Below, in pieces: positions 1 through 10,860 of a DNA stretch of 64,000 nt. The notes beneath the pieces are model-generated. The model was not told the origin of the DNA, searched no databases, and saw nothing but the letters and a program-made list of their open reading frames with translations. Position 1 is the first letter of the stretch, and each line of letters opens with the position of its first letter. A program made the position numbers and the translations under genes. The DNA is taken from the NCBI GenBank assembly GCA_947579665.1, contig CANPUZ010000031.1, positions 558,001-622,000 on the forward strand, written 5' to 3'. The DNA is from Sympetrum striolatum. Taxonomy: Eukaryota > Arthropoda > Insecta > Odonata > Libellulidae.

Positions 1-287
1 AAAAGACATCCAATTCATGCGCTGCATCAGGAGAAACAACTTCCATTCTCTTTTCTGTCACAGAATTAATAGTTTACTCTTTGTCTAAGTGCTCATGTGA
101 ATGAACACAAATGCAAAATTTACATATATTATATAATTATTAATTATATTTAATACATCATAAGCAGCAAGTAATATAATAAAAATCACTATAGTAGAGT
201 AAATAAAAAGAATGATCAATATTTCATCACCATTCCTTTACTTATGGGCACTCCCATGACACACAATTTTATTGATTTAAAATTTGT
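1..287. other. AT-rich sequence, no gene seen
   Basis: AT-rich sequence with no convincing reading frame, RNA gene or repeat. It would be the 3' flank of the minus-strand exon that ends at 288. Confidence 0.5.
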
Positions 288-437
288 TTAGAACAGCGAG
301 CATTCCTTCAAGTGAGCTTCCACAGGAATGCCCAGGATTATAAATTCACCAAAATCCTTTGCTGATTTATGCTCCTTGGCTGGAAAAACAACAACAAAAA
401 GCTCTTCAAAGAGCTCACCTACTAATTGTTTAATGGC
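288..437 (-). CDS. Possible terminal coding exon, unrecognised
   Basis: A minus-strand frame runs from an ATG at 479 to a stop at 288 (63 residues). Reading it as a last exon, an acceptor-like CCACAG lies just before 437, which leaves 50 codons in phase 0 beginning AIKQLVGELFEELFVVVFPA and ending KECSLF. The composition (mixed hydrophobic and charged helix-like segments, no repeats) looks more protein-like than the neighbouring frames, but I do not recognise a family and the polypyrimidine tract is weak. No upstream exon can be linked to it; the next 250 bp on that side are AT-rich and a LINE fossil follows. It could be chance. A transcript ending here would settle it. Confidence 0.25.
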   Translation of the reverse strand, partial: AIKQLVGELFEELFVVVFPAKEHKSAKDFGEFIILGIPVEAHLKECSLF

Positions 438-734
438 CTGTGGACTCCAACGTGGATGAACATTAATGAAAACATACATTTATGTGAAAAAAGCAACAAG
501 TAGAATACAACATTTCTATCATATTCCTTCGATGCCTAAACCTAAATAAATGAATGAGAGACAATATCAAACATTAAACATGGTATGTACATAATTTAAG
601 CTTAATAATTTCAGAATATTTCCTATGCTCTGGAGAGATTTAAGATAACTACTTGAATTGCAATAATAAAGATGGTTAAGTCACTCAAATTATTTGGTGT
701 GTGTATGTATGAAAAAATAGAAAAAAAAATGTTG

Positions 735-2500
735 GAAAGGTACTGGCTAAACCACCAGACAAAGTGTGCCTCTCAACAAAAGGGCTCTTGGTGAAGCAAA
801 CCTCTCAAGGGAAGTAAACCCTAATCCTGGCTCTTGCAGGATTAGGGTAAGGCAATAGCAACTCTACCTTGTTAAAACATATATGCTATGAAACCTGATC
901 TGATGATCTAACACGACTCTTCAGTCAATCACTATGCTGAAACCAGGAAAGATGAAAGAAATTTCCAATGAAATTTCATAAATATGATTTGGGTATAATA
1001 GCTCTCTGAGATGTGAGATGGGTAGGATCTGGCAGAATTTATAAGATTTAGCAGTAGTGTACGTGGTGGTAGGACTGCGGTCTTAGCTATAGAATTGGAT
1101 TTTATGGAACTGGCTTCATGATCAATTCTAGTATAAGTAGTGATGTGATAAAATTTGATCCATTAGGAGAGTGACTATGCAAATCAATCTCTAGAATATT
1201 GATATATGTGCACTTGCCCCAACAGAAGAACAGGTTCAAATGAAGAGAAGCAAGCATTTGTGATAACTTTGAAACGGAATGCAAGAAAATACCAAAATAT
1301 CATGTATTCATTCTTTTAGACTTCAATACAAAATTTGGCAAGGAAGATTAATTACATAGTATAGCTGGAAAGTACTCCCTACAAGATGAAATGAGTGAAA
1401 ACTAAAGATTACTCTGCCAGTTAGCTTTATCAAACATGTTTATTATTAAAAGGACAAGTTTTGAACATAAAAATATTCATAAGGGCACCTGTAAAATGCC
1501 AAGAGCTGGAATTGTGAAGCAATTATAATATTGTCTTATAACTAAATATAATACAATCAAAAATAATATTGACAAAGCAGGATTAAAGCTGCTAAAATAA
1601 TTTAAGGAAGAAAAAGGAGCATTTAAAAATATTGTAGACACTGTGGAGCAGCTCAGCAATGAACATATAAGTTCTATCAAGCCGTAAAACACATTAGCAA
1701 AGCACATCATCCAAAAGTAAGCCCTTACAAGAACGAAAAAGTCATAGTGGAAGAGTATCAGATAATAGAAAGATGGGCAGAATACTTGAATTAACTGCTA
1801 TTAAGGAAGTATCCTCCGAAATGGAAGAGGATTTACAAGCTCATGGTGCAGAGCAGGATGTACCCCTTGAACTATAAATATGTGAAGAAATGACAGGCCA
1901 CCAAGAGAAGATCAACGGAATTGATAAAAATGGATTCAGATATTCACAGCAAAACAAACAATTGAAAAGTGATATGAATACAATGTAGAGTGCATAAAAT
2001 GTTCATCGACTATAGTCAAGCATTTGACAGTGTGAATCAGAAAGATGCTCCTTGTGCTGAAAAGTTACAGTGTTCCAGAATTGGATGAGATGACTCCAAA
2101 GGAATCCCAATGCAAAGGTTTCATTCTTGGTAAACAATGCTTTGAAGTGACCTCAGGGACAAGGAGTTGCTCCCTCAGCTATGCTATTCAACTTTGTGTT
2201 GCACAAAGCAATTAAAGAATTGAGATTAAACAGAAGTAATGTTTATAAATTCAAACAAGGTTTTTCATATGCTGATAACATATCCCTCACCAGAGGCTCT
2301 CGGTCATTCCTCAAATTAAGCCGGAAAATGGTCACAAAGTTTCAAAAATCCATTAAATATGCTCTCAACCGGATCTGACTACTTAAACAAGTTCCCGAAC
2401 CTAATGATTTAAGGATGAAGAAGGATGCTTTTGATAATAATCGTAGACTAATTAATTTAATTCCTGCAGATGCATCCATAAAAGCGTACCTCTAAAATCA
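735..2500 (+). mobile_element. Decayed non-LTR retrotransposon (LINE) with endonuclease and RT traces
   Basis: There is no intact frame, but in-order protein traces of a CFDP2-like LINE are readable on the plus strand across shifting frames. About 935-965 gives MLKPGKMKEISNE, the endonuclease N-terminus. About 1190-1260 resembles the family stretch around VHAPTEE. About 1320-1400 gives DFNTKFGKED then AGKYSLQDE, the endonuclease GDFNAK region. About 1455-1490 gives a KNIHKGT-like piece. About 1999-2045 gives FIDYSQAFDSVNQ, reverse transcriptase motif A. About 2165-2295 gives GVAPSAMLFNFVLHKAIKEL and then YADN where the catalytic YADD is expected. The second Asp is lost, so the RT is dead even apart from its stops. 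The 5' part (about 735-900) looks like the untranslated leader of such elements. Exact ends and clade are uncertain. Confidence 0.8.
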
Positions 2501-2689
2501 GCTCTATGAAGGTTCTGGTTTACTAAAATTAATTTCTTATCTCGATGTTTACCTATAAAAATGTTAATAATGTATACACATCTGTGTCCTCATACCTTTC
2601 TATAAATTGTTATATATTTCATTAAGCCACATAGTTTTTTGTTTCTTCAACTACCCTTTTCTCTTCCACTACCATACTTCCCAAGTAGC

Positions 2690-2895
2690 AGAATGATATC
2701 CATACAATATCCAGAAAATGTTAGAAAGTAACTTTCATAATATCCATACAATATCCACAATATCAATGTAACCTTGCATAGATATCCACAGGATATCCGA
2801 AGTTCCCACTTGTGGAGATCCCCACAATATCCAGGACTAACATCCATACAACATTTAACCGCAGTCAGATGGATATCCATACAATATCCAGGACA
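2690..2895. repeat. Left sub-terminal ATATCC repeat cluster
   Basis: The phrase ATATCCATACAATATCCA and shorter versions recur here at irregular spacing, with self-complementary GGATATCC cores. A matching inverted cluster sits at about 7440-7580, just inside the other end of the same element. The small frame across this block (2647-2880, minus) is only an effect of the repeat. Confidence 0.7.
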
Positions 2896-3301
2896 CCAAA
2901 AAAAAAAAATCCACCCCTACTTATAGGTGTATATATATTTAATAGATGAGGAAAAATACTTTTTCTTTAATTTCATTCAATGTCACCCTTTTACTCCTTT
3001 ACCGCACTATTCATTAAGTGTACACCTTCATGTACACTCACCATTCATTATAAGTAAAGACACACCTAAAACAGCAATTTAAATGTTTACAAAACAACAA
3101 ATAAAGTGTTTGTATCTTTAAGGTCCAACCTTGACTTTGAATGAAATATCAACCACTATAATTCACTGACTATAGGAAATCCTTATTTATTCACTAACAT
3201 TTTAAGTGGTCTAACAACCATTTTATCAGTAATTTGGTATTGAACCAGGATCAAAAAGAAATAAGAATAATAATACTGGATTTATAATAAATAATAGATT
3301 T

Positions 3302-4919
3302 ATTAATCATTATAGGTTACATTTTCCTTTTCTGAAATATTGACACTCCCTCCAATAAGGAATTTCGCATGCCACAGCCAGTCTTTGACATATGTTTCTA
3401 CCTCCTTATCAGTCGTTGAGCCCCATTTAGACTGCCTAACTGCATCTGTAATGTTAAACAGTAATTAATCCAAATTCACCATTTATATTCTTGAATATAT
3501 ATTGAAGCACTCAAATAATTTGTTCAACATGCACACTTTCACATTTGCTGTTTTGACTTCTATGTACTTAACACTTTTACATGTGATGTGTTGAGTAAAA
3601 AGATCCTTCTCTACATACCAAATAGCACTCCTTCAGCAGGAGTTTGTAAAAGACCTTCTTCTTGAATCCTTGCCAGCTATATTCCGCAGCCACAACATCT
3701 GTGATCATTGCCCACAATATCATTCTAGTTAAATCTATTGCAGAGTCTCCGCCAATTATTCTAAACTCTGAAACCTATAAAAGAAAAGACATACAGTAAA
3801 CACTACAGCCACCTATAGTAATGAAAGCTACTAAAACACAACAAATATGAAATTAATTTCTTACCAATTGCTTCCTGTAAGGCTAATCCTGCAGTTTCTT
3901 CTCCTCCTCTAATTGTATCTGCGTCACAATAGGGTAAGATCCTAGGAGTGATGTTGCTACCTCCCCAGCTGCTGCATCACCACTCGAACCAGAAACAGGT
4001 GCCTCTAGAGCACTCAGCCACTTGCTTACATCCACTAGTGTATGTTTTATAAACATGAGTGTCCTTAGTACCTTCAAACCCTGCAAGTTGAAAGTACATT
4101 TACTATAGCTGCAATAAGTGATAGGTCATGCACACTGATTTACATATTGAAAAACCTACATGAATTTTTCCCATCTTCCCTGAGAGCATCGGCTGAAGAG
4201 GAACCAGATTTCCCCCGACTTTTTCAGATTCAGTCTTCCCCAGAGTTGGTGGCATAGGGAATCCTTCAGCCACATCAGCACAGCTTCTGTTTTCTTCCTC
4301 TCTCTCTGAGCTCCACTCAATATGGCATATATTTCTTTTGCCTTTGCCGCATTCAGGCTCCGAATTTAAGTCGCTTGTAGTTTCGGCAAGTTCACATTTA
4401 TTGCGTGCTATTAAGACTGTCTATAAAAATTTGAAAATAAAAGAAATTATATTAATGAAATTCCTGAAAGTAATATTTCTCTGATGATCTCACCTTAAAC
4501 AAATATTGCCCCCTTAACTATTTTAAAACAATCTGAGACATTTAAGTTAATAATGTATAGTTTAATGTCCATTACATGAGGCTCACTCATTCATAGATAT
4601 GTTGCAGCAAAATCATCCACAATAACATGCACAGTTACACCTTAACAGGCATGCAGATTTGAAGGTTTCAAGAAAATGAATTATTGTTAGAATTTTATTC
4701 ACCATAAAATGTGTTACCAAGTGCCCTGGCGTTGTATGTTAGCCAAGAATCTTTCAGATTGGCCTTCCTTTCCACCAGGCTTTTTATAGGCTCCCTTTCC
4801 TTGCGATCGGGCCACCGGCATTCGCCATTACTGCACCAACACAATGGTACAACAGCAAGGCCTTGTTCAACTAAAAAGTGAACAATAATCCACATGGTGT
4901 TTCTGGAATGGAGCATCAA
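3302..4919 (-). pseudogene. Broken multi-exon DUF4806-domain gene
   Basis: Five exon-like blocks on the minus strand fit the DUF4806 family layout. Block A, about 4919-4718: MWIIVHFL, AVVPLCW, NGECRWP and DSWLTYNARAL, the usual N-terminal W-IV-F / VVP-W / WP / W-Y-R-L pattern. Block B, 4420-4160: after a TATAG acceptor, contains AETTSDLNSEPE, ends before GTAGG. Block C, 4080-3865: ends LEEEKKLQD, stop, PYRKQL, then GTAAG. Block D, 3774-3619: VSEFRIIGGDSAIDLTRMIL to KECYL, then GTATGT. Block E, 3445-3302: DAVRQSKWG, TDKEVETYVKDWLWHAK, then TAA. B, C and D are each multiples of three in phase 0. Two defects are visible: an in-frame TAG in block C where the family has an acidic residue, and a one-base phase clash between D and E. 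The end of A also does not join B in phase. The role of the domain is unknown. Confidence 0.75.
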
Positions 4920-5009
4920 TATTTAATAACTTATAGCATTCATTTTAATCATCATCTTTGAGTAAATCACATATATAGTTTATTTACAAGAATTCAAGTG
5001 AGATAAATA

Positions 5010-6163
5010 CCCATACAGCACAGTCCGTGGGACATCGGTTTAATTAACATATAATGTACGTATAACAGATCGTATAAAAGATGGTTCCGTGGGTATAACT
5101 AACGTACAACTTGAGTATAATTTGGGGCGTCATGTCCGCGCTGTGGCGTTTAAAATACGTATAACCCCACAAGAGTGCTGACGGTAGTGACATCTGTCGG
5201 CAGATGTCACTACTAAATTATTTTATTTTCGCTTGGTGGTACTTCGTATTTGCTATTATATTTACTAGCTTCGCATTACTCATAATTTGTTATACGTTAT
5301 AATTACATTCATTATTATTAAGAAATCACGGAACGAAACGAATAGTTGAGATATGGATGGGAAAATTATTGCATGAGAAACATTTACTAAATTTTCAATA
5401 AATTTATTTATTTAATAACATTAACAGAACAAAATAGTCACAGCATTACACCTGCATAAGATGGGCAGCAATTCCTCCGCTCTAGAAACAAGAAAACTTC
5501 ATGATAATCTTAAATCAAAGCAATTAATCAACGAGAAACTACAACTTCACTTCACTCGACTTCATTATCCTTAGTGTTTCGTTCAAATAAATATAGAGTA
5601 CATTTGGAAAATGAATTAAAGAAACAAAAAAATTCATGAAAATCTTAAATCAAAGCAAATAATAAAGGAGAAATCACTGTAATCCTACCTTGCGAGATGA
5701 TAGGGAGGTTTCGTCCAACACTTAATTCCTGCTTGCACTCAGTTCTTTATGGCCTGGAAACAAGATCAAAGAAAACGAAATCAATGAAAGAAAGCATTAA
5801 TGTGAAGATTGATACAAACCAGCGATAGAATAAATGTAAATGATATATAAAGATGAAGTATGATACGAACCTGCAACGTTAAATGTTCTCTCTAAACTGC
5901 ATACTAGATATACTGTAGGTACGGAAGCGTCCAAGACATCAACAGAATGCTAATGGCCGCCAACTATCAAGTTTGTGTTTGTGCCGTTTGGGCCCAATCT
6001 CAAATTTGCTTTACGCACAGCGCCGCGATGCGGAGACATAGCTAAAGGGGGACGGTGGTTATACGCATTAGTCACTCAAGTTATACCACGGCTTCTGACG
6101 GTTCACGGGTTACCACAATTATACCTTTTGCAAACGTATAATTTGGGTACCGTGTTGTATGGG
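5010..6163. mobile_element. Nested 1.15 kb element with CCCATACA inverted ends and TA flanks
   Basis: Left end CCCATACAGCACAGTCCGTG (from 5010) is answered by the inverted right end ...CGTGTTGTATGGG (to 6163), both flanked by TA (5008-5009 and 6164-6165), as expected for a TA target duplication. Just inside both ends there are further GTATAA/TTATAC motifs. It lies upstream of the DUF4806 gene inside the larger element. The frame at 5975-6223 spans the right end and is not a credible gene. The ends are imperfect copies, so the element is old; the TA flank fits Tc1/mariner-like or similar MITEs, but the family is not assigned. Confidence 0.5.
5184..5213. other. Perfect 13-bp stem, TCGG loop hairpin
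   Basis: GTAGTGACATCTG, TCGG loop, CAGATGTCACTAC: a perfect inverted repeat inside the 5.0-6.2 kb nested element. It could be a cruciform or RNA hairpin, or a binding site for a dimeric protein. No flanking termination or processing signal is visible. Confidence 0.8.
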
Positions 6164-6284
6164 TACATACTATGCAGCTGTTATGATCCAACTTCTGGCA
6201 AAATGTCAAGCAGACAGGCTTAATTAAGTAGGCACGCAACAGAATCAAATGATTTGAATATAGTTAAAACTATAGTTGAAAATA

Positions 6285-6788
6285 GCAATCGCAGAATTTG
6301 ACATAAAATTACATATTGAACAACTCTTTAGGTGAGAATACATTTCATTCGAAGTTGGTGAGAATATATTTCATTCGAAGTTTCATTTAGTTGGAATTCC
6401 GAGAAATTAATTCGACTGGTGGTGGCCTTTGCTTTCCAAAGAACTTATTTTAAATACATGGGGATATTTGCAACGAAATATATCATATCTTAATGCAAAC
6501 ACGACAACGAATAACTGATACAAATACGTTAGATTGAAGGTAGCACTGTGCATCGATAACTAAATCGTCGCAATCGCAGAACTTTACGTAAAATTACACA
6601 TTGAACAACTCTTTTGGTGAGAATGCATTTCATTCGAACAATATTACAGCAACGTGCACTGGGGAAGAGCTTAGCTGGAATTCCGAGAAGTTAATTCGAC
6701 ACGTAGCGGCCTGTACTTTCCAAAAAGCTTATTTTAAATACTAATGGTTATTTGTAACGAAATATAGCAAATATTAATGCAAACACAT
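6285..6788. repeat. Diverged direct duplication, about 285-bp period
   Basis: Two direct copies (about 6285-6503 and 6570-6788) share, in order, GCAATCGCAGAA, AAAATTACA.ATTGAACAACTCTTT, GTGAGAAT.CATTTCATTCGAA, TGGAATTCCGAGAA.TTAATTCGAC, TTATTTTAAATAC and AACGAAATAT. Each contains several stops; no coding potential is seen. They lie inside the 2.68-7.60 kb element. Confidence 0.8.
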
Positions 6789-7660
6789 GATATTAACAGA
6801 TTTTGACTAAATAAAGCAAACCTTACCTGTGAATCCAACAAGGATGATCAGCAACGCTGGTCCAACGCAGCAACGCTTGATATGAAGATCCTCCTCAGAC
6901 GGAATATAATATTTAGTATCGAAACTGTGCTTAACGCAAGGGATCGAAACAGCAAATGAAAGTCTAAATGAAAAATAAAATAAAGAGGTCTAAATGAAAA
7001 ATATGAAATGAAAACAATATGTATGGTATATGAAACAAGGAATGGAGAGGATATGAAAATGAGTAATGGAAGTCCTAAAAAGAACTGTCGTGAACGTGAT
7101 AATGAAAGACTGAAGTAGCGAGGATAAATGCACAAACGAAGGGTTATCGTACCTAAGGTAGAGTAACGAGAGCACATGCATCGTGGAGGTTCCGCGTCGA
7201 ATTCTGGCTAGATACATTAGCGCCGCATATTGGTAAACGACGAAATGGAGGTTAGACGGCAGCCATTATTCTTTCACGAAACTAATTTTACCTAATTTTT
7301 ACAATTAAAAGTCGTCACGATGCATTTTAGAAAGGAGAATATTTACCCTGACCTAGTGAAATAAAAGAAATATCTTACTTACAAATTAATTTTCTAGAGC
7401 TTAATATCGAATAAAACATACACAGAAGCTCGTGGTTCTCCATAAATGTTACATGAATATTCCACGGATATCCTCGTTTGGATATTGCGTTACAATATCT
7501 ATAGAATATCCATAGAATGTTACAGATTCGACCTAACGTCTCTGGGATATTGGTAACCATATCTGGATATCCATACAACATTGTCTGCTACTTGGGTTCT
7601 ATACATGGTTCGGATATAAATCACCAATTCTCCAAATGCTTTGATCAAATCATTTTTAAA

Positions 7661-8732
7661 TACGAGTAAAATGTAGCTTGCATACTGCAAGCAGATCGAC
7701 AACACTAATTTCATGTCGGCATCATATCGGGACGGCCCTGAAAAAAAAAGGGATTGAAAATATTCTTAAAATTCGCTGCAACGTAATCATCTGGCATCGA
7801 ACCTAGGCCTTCCCGGTGAACCTACAATGCAGCACAACAGAAAATCACCATCTTTAACTATGTGTGAAAATTCAAGCAGAAATATTTGCTCCAACTGCCT
7901 CAAACGACGTCCTACTTCTCAATAATGTAAATGGCTCTCTGGATTCGAACCAAGGACGATCTAGGAAATCTAAAACATGTTTTTAAAATTTATCTATGTT
8001 CTCTGTCTATATGCCTAATTTCATGTTTTAATATTATTCGGAACGGGTTTAAATTCATTCTTAAAAATCGGTTAATTTACTGATTGTAGAGACGCCTGGT
8101 GTCGAACCCAGGAAATATTGGTAGCTGTGAATCCACAGTATGACTTATTAAGACTTCATCTTATTTCATACAAAGTTTGAAGTCGATATCATGCCGGGAA
8201 GTACCTAAAACCTTTTTCTGTTATCTCCATAAGAAATGCATTGAGGAATGTAAATGGCTCTCTGGGATCGAACCTAGGACCATCAGCGAATATGTAAAAT
8301 TAGGCTATGAAATATATTTATGATCTCCAACTCCATACCGAATTTCAAGTTTCCATGCCATCGGGAAGAGGTCCAAAAAAAATCTTAAAAATCGCCACAA
8401 TGCATTTTAAACGGCGGATTTTTGCCTCGACCTAGCATCGAACCCAGGATATTTTCCGTAAAACTCATTTATGTTTTCGATGGATCATGACCACATATAT
8501 AGGCTTCTTGAGTTTTGATTATCTACCTATCCGGAAAGTATTTTTTTTTAATTCCCGAAAATCAAAGCAATGCATTTAAACGGGAAAAATCGGGACTTTG
8601 GGGACCTCTGGAATCGAACCCATGACACTGAGGTTCTAAATCTGAATTTTTCTGGCGGTTATACGTTATGGCCAATACGTCGTAAAAATTTCAAGTCGAT
8701 GACGCTTCTTGTTTAGGCTGTGAATTAGTATC

Positions 8733-8764
<32 letters not shown>

Positions 8765-8806
8765 ATCCTTGAATGAATCCGGAGAAGCATCTATATTCTA
8801 TAGATA
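7661..8806. mobile_element. B-box element copy 1
   Basis: First of seven near full-length copies of a 1.14 kb non-coding element. It begins ACGAGTAAAATGTAGC, followed at once by the palindrome GCTTGCATACTGCAAGC (7-bp stem, 3-nt loop), and ends with a CTAT microsatellite (about 8733-8765) and then TCCGGAGAAGCATCTATA. In between are about six internal units of 148-176 bp, each closing with CTGG.ATCGAACC..GGA or a variant. Read on the minus strand this is GGTTCGA, the core of the tRNA T-arm and Pol III B-box. The other shared part of each unit is ATGCATTTTAAACGG and CGGGAAGTACCTAAAA. No protein is encoded. The terminal hairpin, microsatellite and end-to-end copies recall non-autonomous Helentron-like elements, but that is inference. 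Confidence 0.85.
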
Positions 8807-8808
8807 TA

Positions 8809-9950
8809 TACGAGTAAAATGTAGCTTGCATACTGCAAGCAGATCGGCAATACTAATTTCATATTGGCATCACATCTGGACGGTCCTCATAAGAAAAAAA
8901 AAGGATTTAATTTTTTCTTAAAATTCGCTGAAATTTCATCATCTGGCATCGAACCCGGGTCTTACTGGTAAACCTATTATGAAACACAATAGAAGATCAC
9001 CATCTTTAACAATGTGTTAAAATTCAAGCAGAAATATTGGCTACAACTACCTCAAAAGACGCTCTAATGTTCACGAATGTAAATGGCTCTCTGGATTCGA
9101 ACCAAGGACGATCTTGGAAATGTAAAAAATGTTTCTGAAAATTATTAATAATCTCAATCTATATGCCAAATTTCAAGTTTCTACATTATTGGAAAAGGTT
9201 CCAAAATACCTCCTAAAATCGGATCAACTTCTGATTGTAGAGACACCTGGTGTCGAACCCAGGACACATTGATAGCTGTGAATGCACAGTTTGATTTGTT
9301 TAGACTTGCTCTTCTATCATGCAAAGTTTGAAGTCGATAGCATGCCGGAAAGTACCTAAAATTTGTTTCCGTTATCTCCATAAGAAATGCATTGAGGAAT
9401 TTAAATGTCCATCTGGGATCGAACCAAGGACCATCAGCGAATATGTAAAATTTGATTATGAAATACTTTTATGGTATCTAACCTTATACGGAATTTTAAA
9501 TTTCTATGCCATCGGAAAAGGGTCCAAAAAAAATCTTAAAAATCGCCACAATGCATTTTAAACGGCCGATTTTTGCCCCGACCTAGCATCGAACCAAGGA
9601 TAATATTCGTAGATGTCTTTATGGTTTCCTTTAGATATGCACGGCATCTAGCGGTCCCTCGAATTTCAACTCTCTCCTTTTCCGGGAAGTGCCTCAAAAT
9701 AATTTTCAAAAATCCCCGCCATGTATCCTTATGGACAAAATCACGACTTTGGGGCCTTCTGGAATCGAACCCATGACACCGAGGTTCAAAGTCGGATTTT
9801 TTCTGGAGGTTACACGTTATGGCCAATATGTCGTAAAAATTTCAAGGCATTGGCACTTGTGGAACATGGTTAGACTTTTGATCCCCTATATATATATATA
9901 TATATATAACTTATAGGTATATCCGGAGAAGCGTCTATATATAATAGATA
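8809..9950. mobile_element. B-box element copy 2, tandem to copy 1
   Basis: Starts directly after the tail of copy 1. TCGAACC motifs are at 8949, 9097, 9253, 9419, 9589 and 9765 (spacings 148, 156, 166, 170, 176). Minus-strand reads of the second and sixth are exact matches to GGTTCGANTCC. The terminal palindrome is at 8824-8840. The tail is an AT microsatellite (about 9887-9908) followed by ATCCGGAGAAGCGTCTATAT. Short frames within it (for example 9536-9826 minus) are not supported as genes. Confidence 0.9.
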
Positions 9951-10744
9951 TACATACATTGATTCGCTTCATCTGTCGTCCTCTGGGTTTTTACTTTAGG
10001 AGTCTTAACATTTACTTTTATGATATTTAAATTTCACGGTAAGAGCCGAGCTTCAATTTCCTTTACGCATTTTTAAACGACGACTATATCAAATATGACC
10101 CGAGTGTTATTTTTAAATATCGGAGTACGAATTCGAATTCATGCATTCCTTGAGAGATCAATCGAGGAATCTAAAATAATATGAAAATTTTCTTTTTTAA
10201 AACAACCATTTGAAATATAAAGGTAACGAACTAAATTATTAAATTAGCCGGGACATAAAACATACACTAATCAAATTCAGCCTTTTAAACGGAGCAATTA
10301 TTTGGAAAAAGAAAACCAATACGAAAAGGAAGCCCAGGTTAGAGTTTTTAAACCATGGCTACACCTGTTCCTGCTACTATATTCTGATGAATGGAATATT
10401 TTCATTTGTCATTTGGTACAGTATAGAGAAAAGTGTATCTTTCATTTACTTTTGGCGCAATCTTACTCATGTCTGTGATCAAATGAAAGGTATTGAGGTA
10501 TGAGTGAATAATTGTACTAATCAAGGTCTCTCCTTACAGCAAGAAAAGTGCTACTCATGGAGTCATTGAGCTTCACTAGCGTAGACACACTCCGCTTCTA
10601 GCAAGATGGCTCTGCGAGGAAAGCAAGGGTAGACTACCTCACTCCTCATCCAGACTAGCATACCTCATTCCTCTCTAAAAGCTCTTAGTAGCTTATTTCA
10701 GAGGGAGTGAGGTCCCAACCGGCCTCTGGACTGAATACTTTACA
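9951..10744. other. Intergenic, probably old repeat 3' sequence
   Basis: No gene is seen. From about 10,340 the sequence becomes less AT-rich and ends GAGGTCCCAACCGGCCTCTG just before a trinucleotide tract, which suggests part of a dispersed repeat, but I cannot define its borders. Confidence 0.4.
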
Positions 10745-10860
10745 GAATAATAATAATAATAATAATAACTCTTTATTTGGCGAGGTTAGGCCCATTAGGG
10801 CCTCTCTTACACCTAACCATTAAGGATTACTAATATTACTTACAGAAAAGGAGGAAAAAC
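10745..10860 (-). mobile_element. LINE-type 3' tail with ATT repeat
   Basis: An ATA/AAT tract (10,745-10,768) is followed by ACTCTTTATTTGGCGAGGTT and AGGCCCATTAGGGCCTCTCTT. On the minus strand this reads as a short 3' UTR containing AATAAAG and ending in (ATT)n, the usual look of an arthropod LINE insertion with a microsatellite tail. GGCCCATTAGGGCC is also self-complementary. The 5' extent is unclear and may reach about 11,220. Confidence 0.55.

Larger units (their letters stand above)
2680..7596. mobile_element. 4.9 kb DNA element with inverted ends, carrying a DUF4806 gene
   Basis: The left end CCCAAGTAGCAGA (2680-2692) is matched in inverted orientation by TCTGCTACTTGGG (7584-7596), a perfect 13-bp terminal match. 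Both ends continue into dense, imperfect ATATCC/GGATAT repeats (2690-2895 and about 7440-7580), for instance GATATCCATACAATATCC on the left and GGATATCCATACAACAT on the right. These look like sub-terminal protein-binding repeats. Bases TT flank both ends (2678-2679, 7597-7598) and may be a short target duplication. The only recognisable coding content is the minus-strand DUF4806 gene at 3.3-4.9 kb; no classic transposase is visible. I do not assign a superfamily. It could be a non-autonomous element that captured the gene, or the DUF4806 protein could be native to the element. Confidence 0.65.

Noticed and set aside
8733..8765. CTAT microsatellite as an independent feature, or the regular arrays as CRISPR
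   Set aside because: The microsatellite is the variable tail of the B-box element. Units of 150-220 bp without short repeats and unique spacers do not fit CRISPR, and the DNA is eukaryotic.
9536..9826. 96-codon minus frame and similar frames in other B-box copies (for example 26,044-26,466)
   Set aside because: Same frame is broken in sister copies; no family resemblance; explained by repeat sequence.
7661..9950. GGTTCGA motifs as real tRNA genes
   Set aside because: Only a T-arm/B-box core is present; no acceptor stem, D-arm, anticodon arm or A-box at the right distance could be found.
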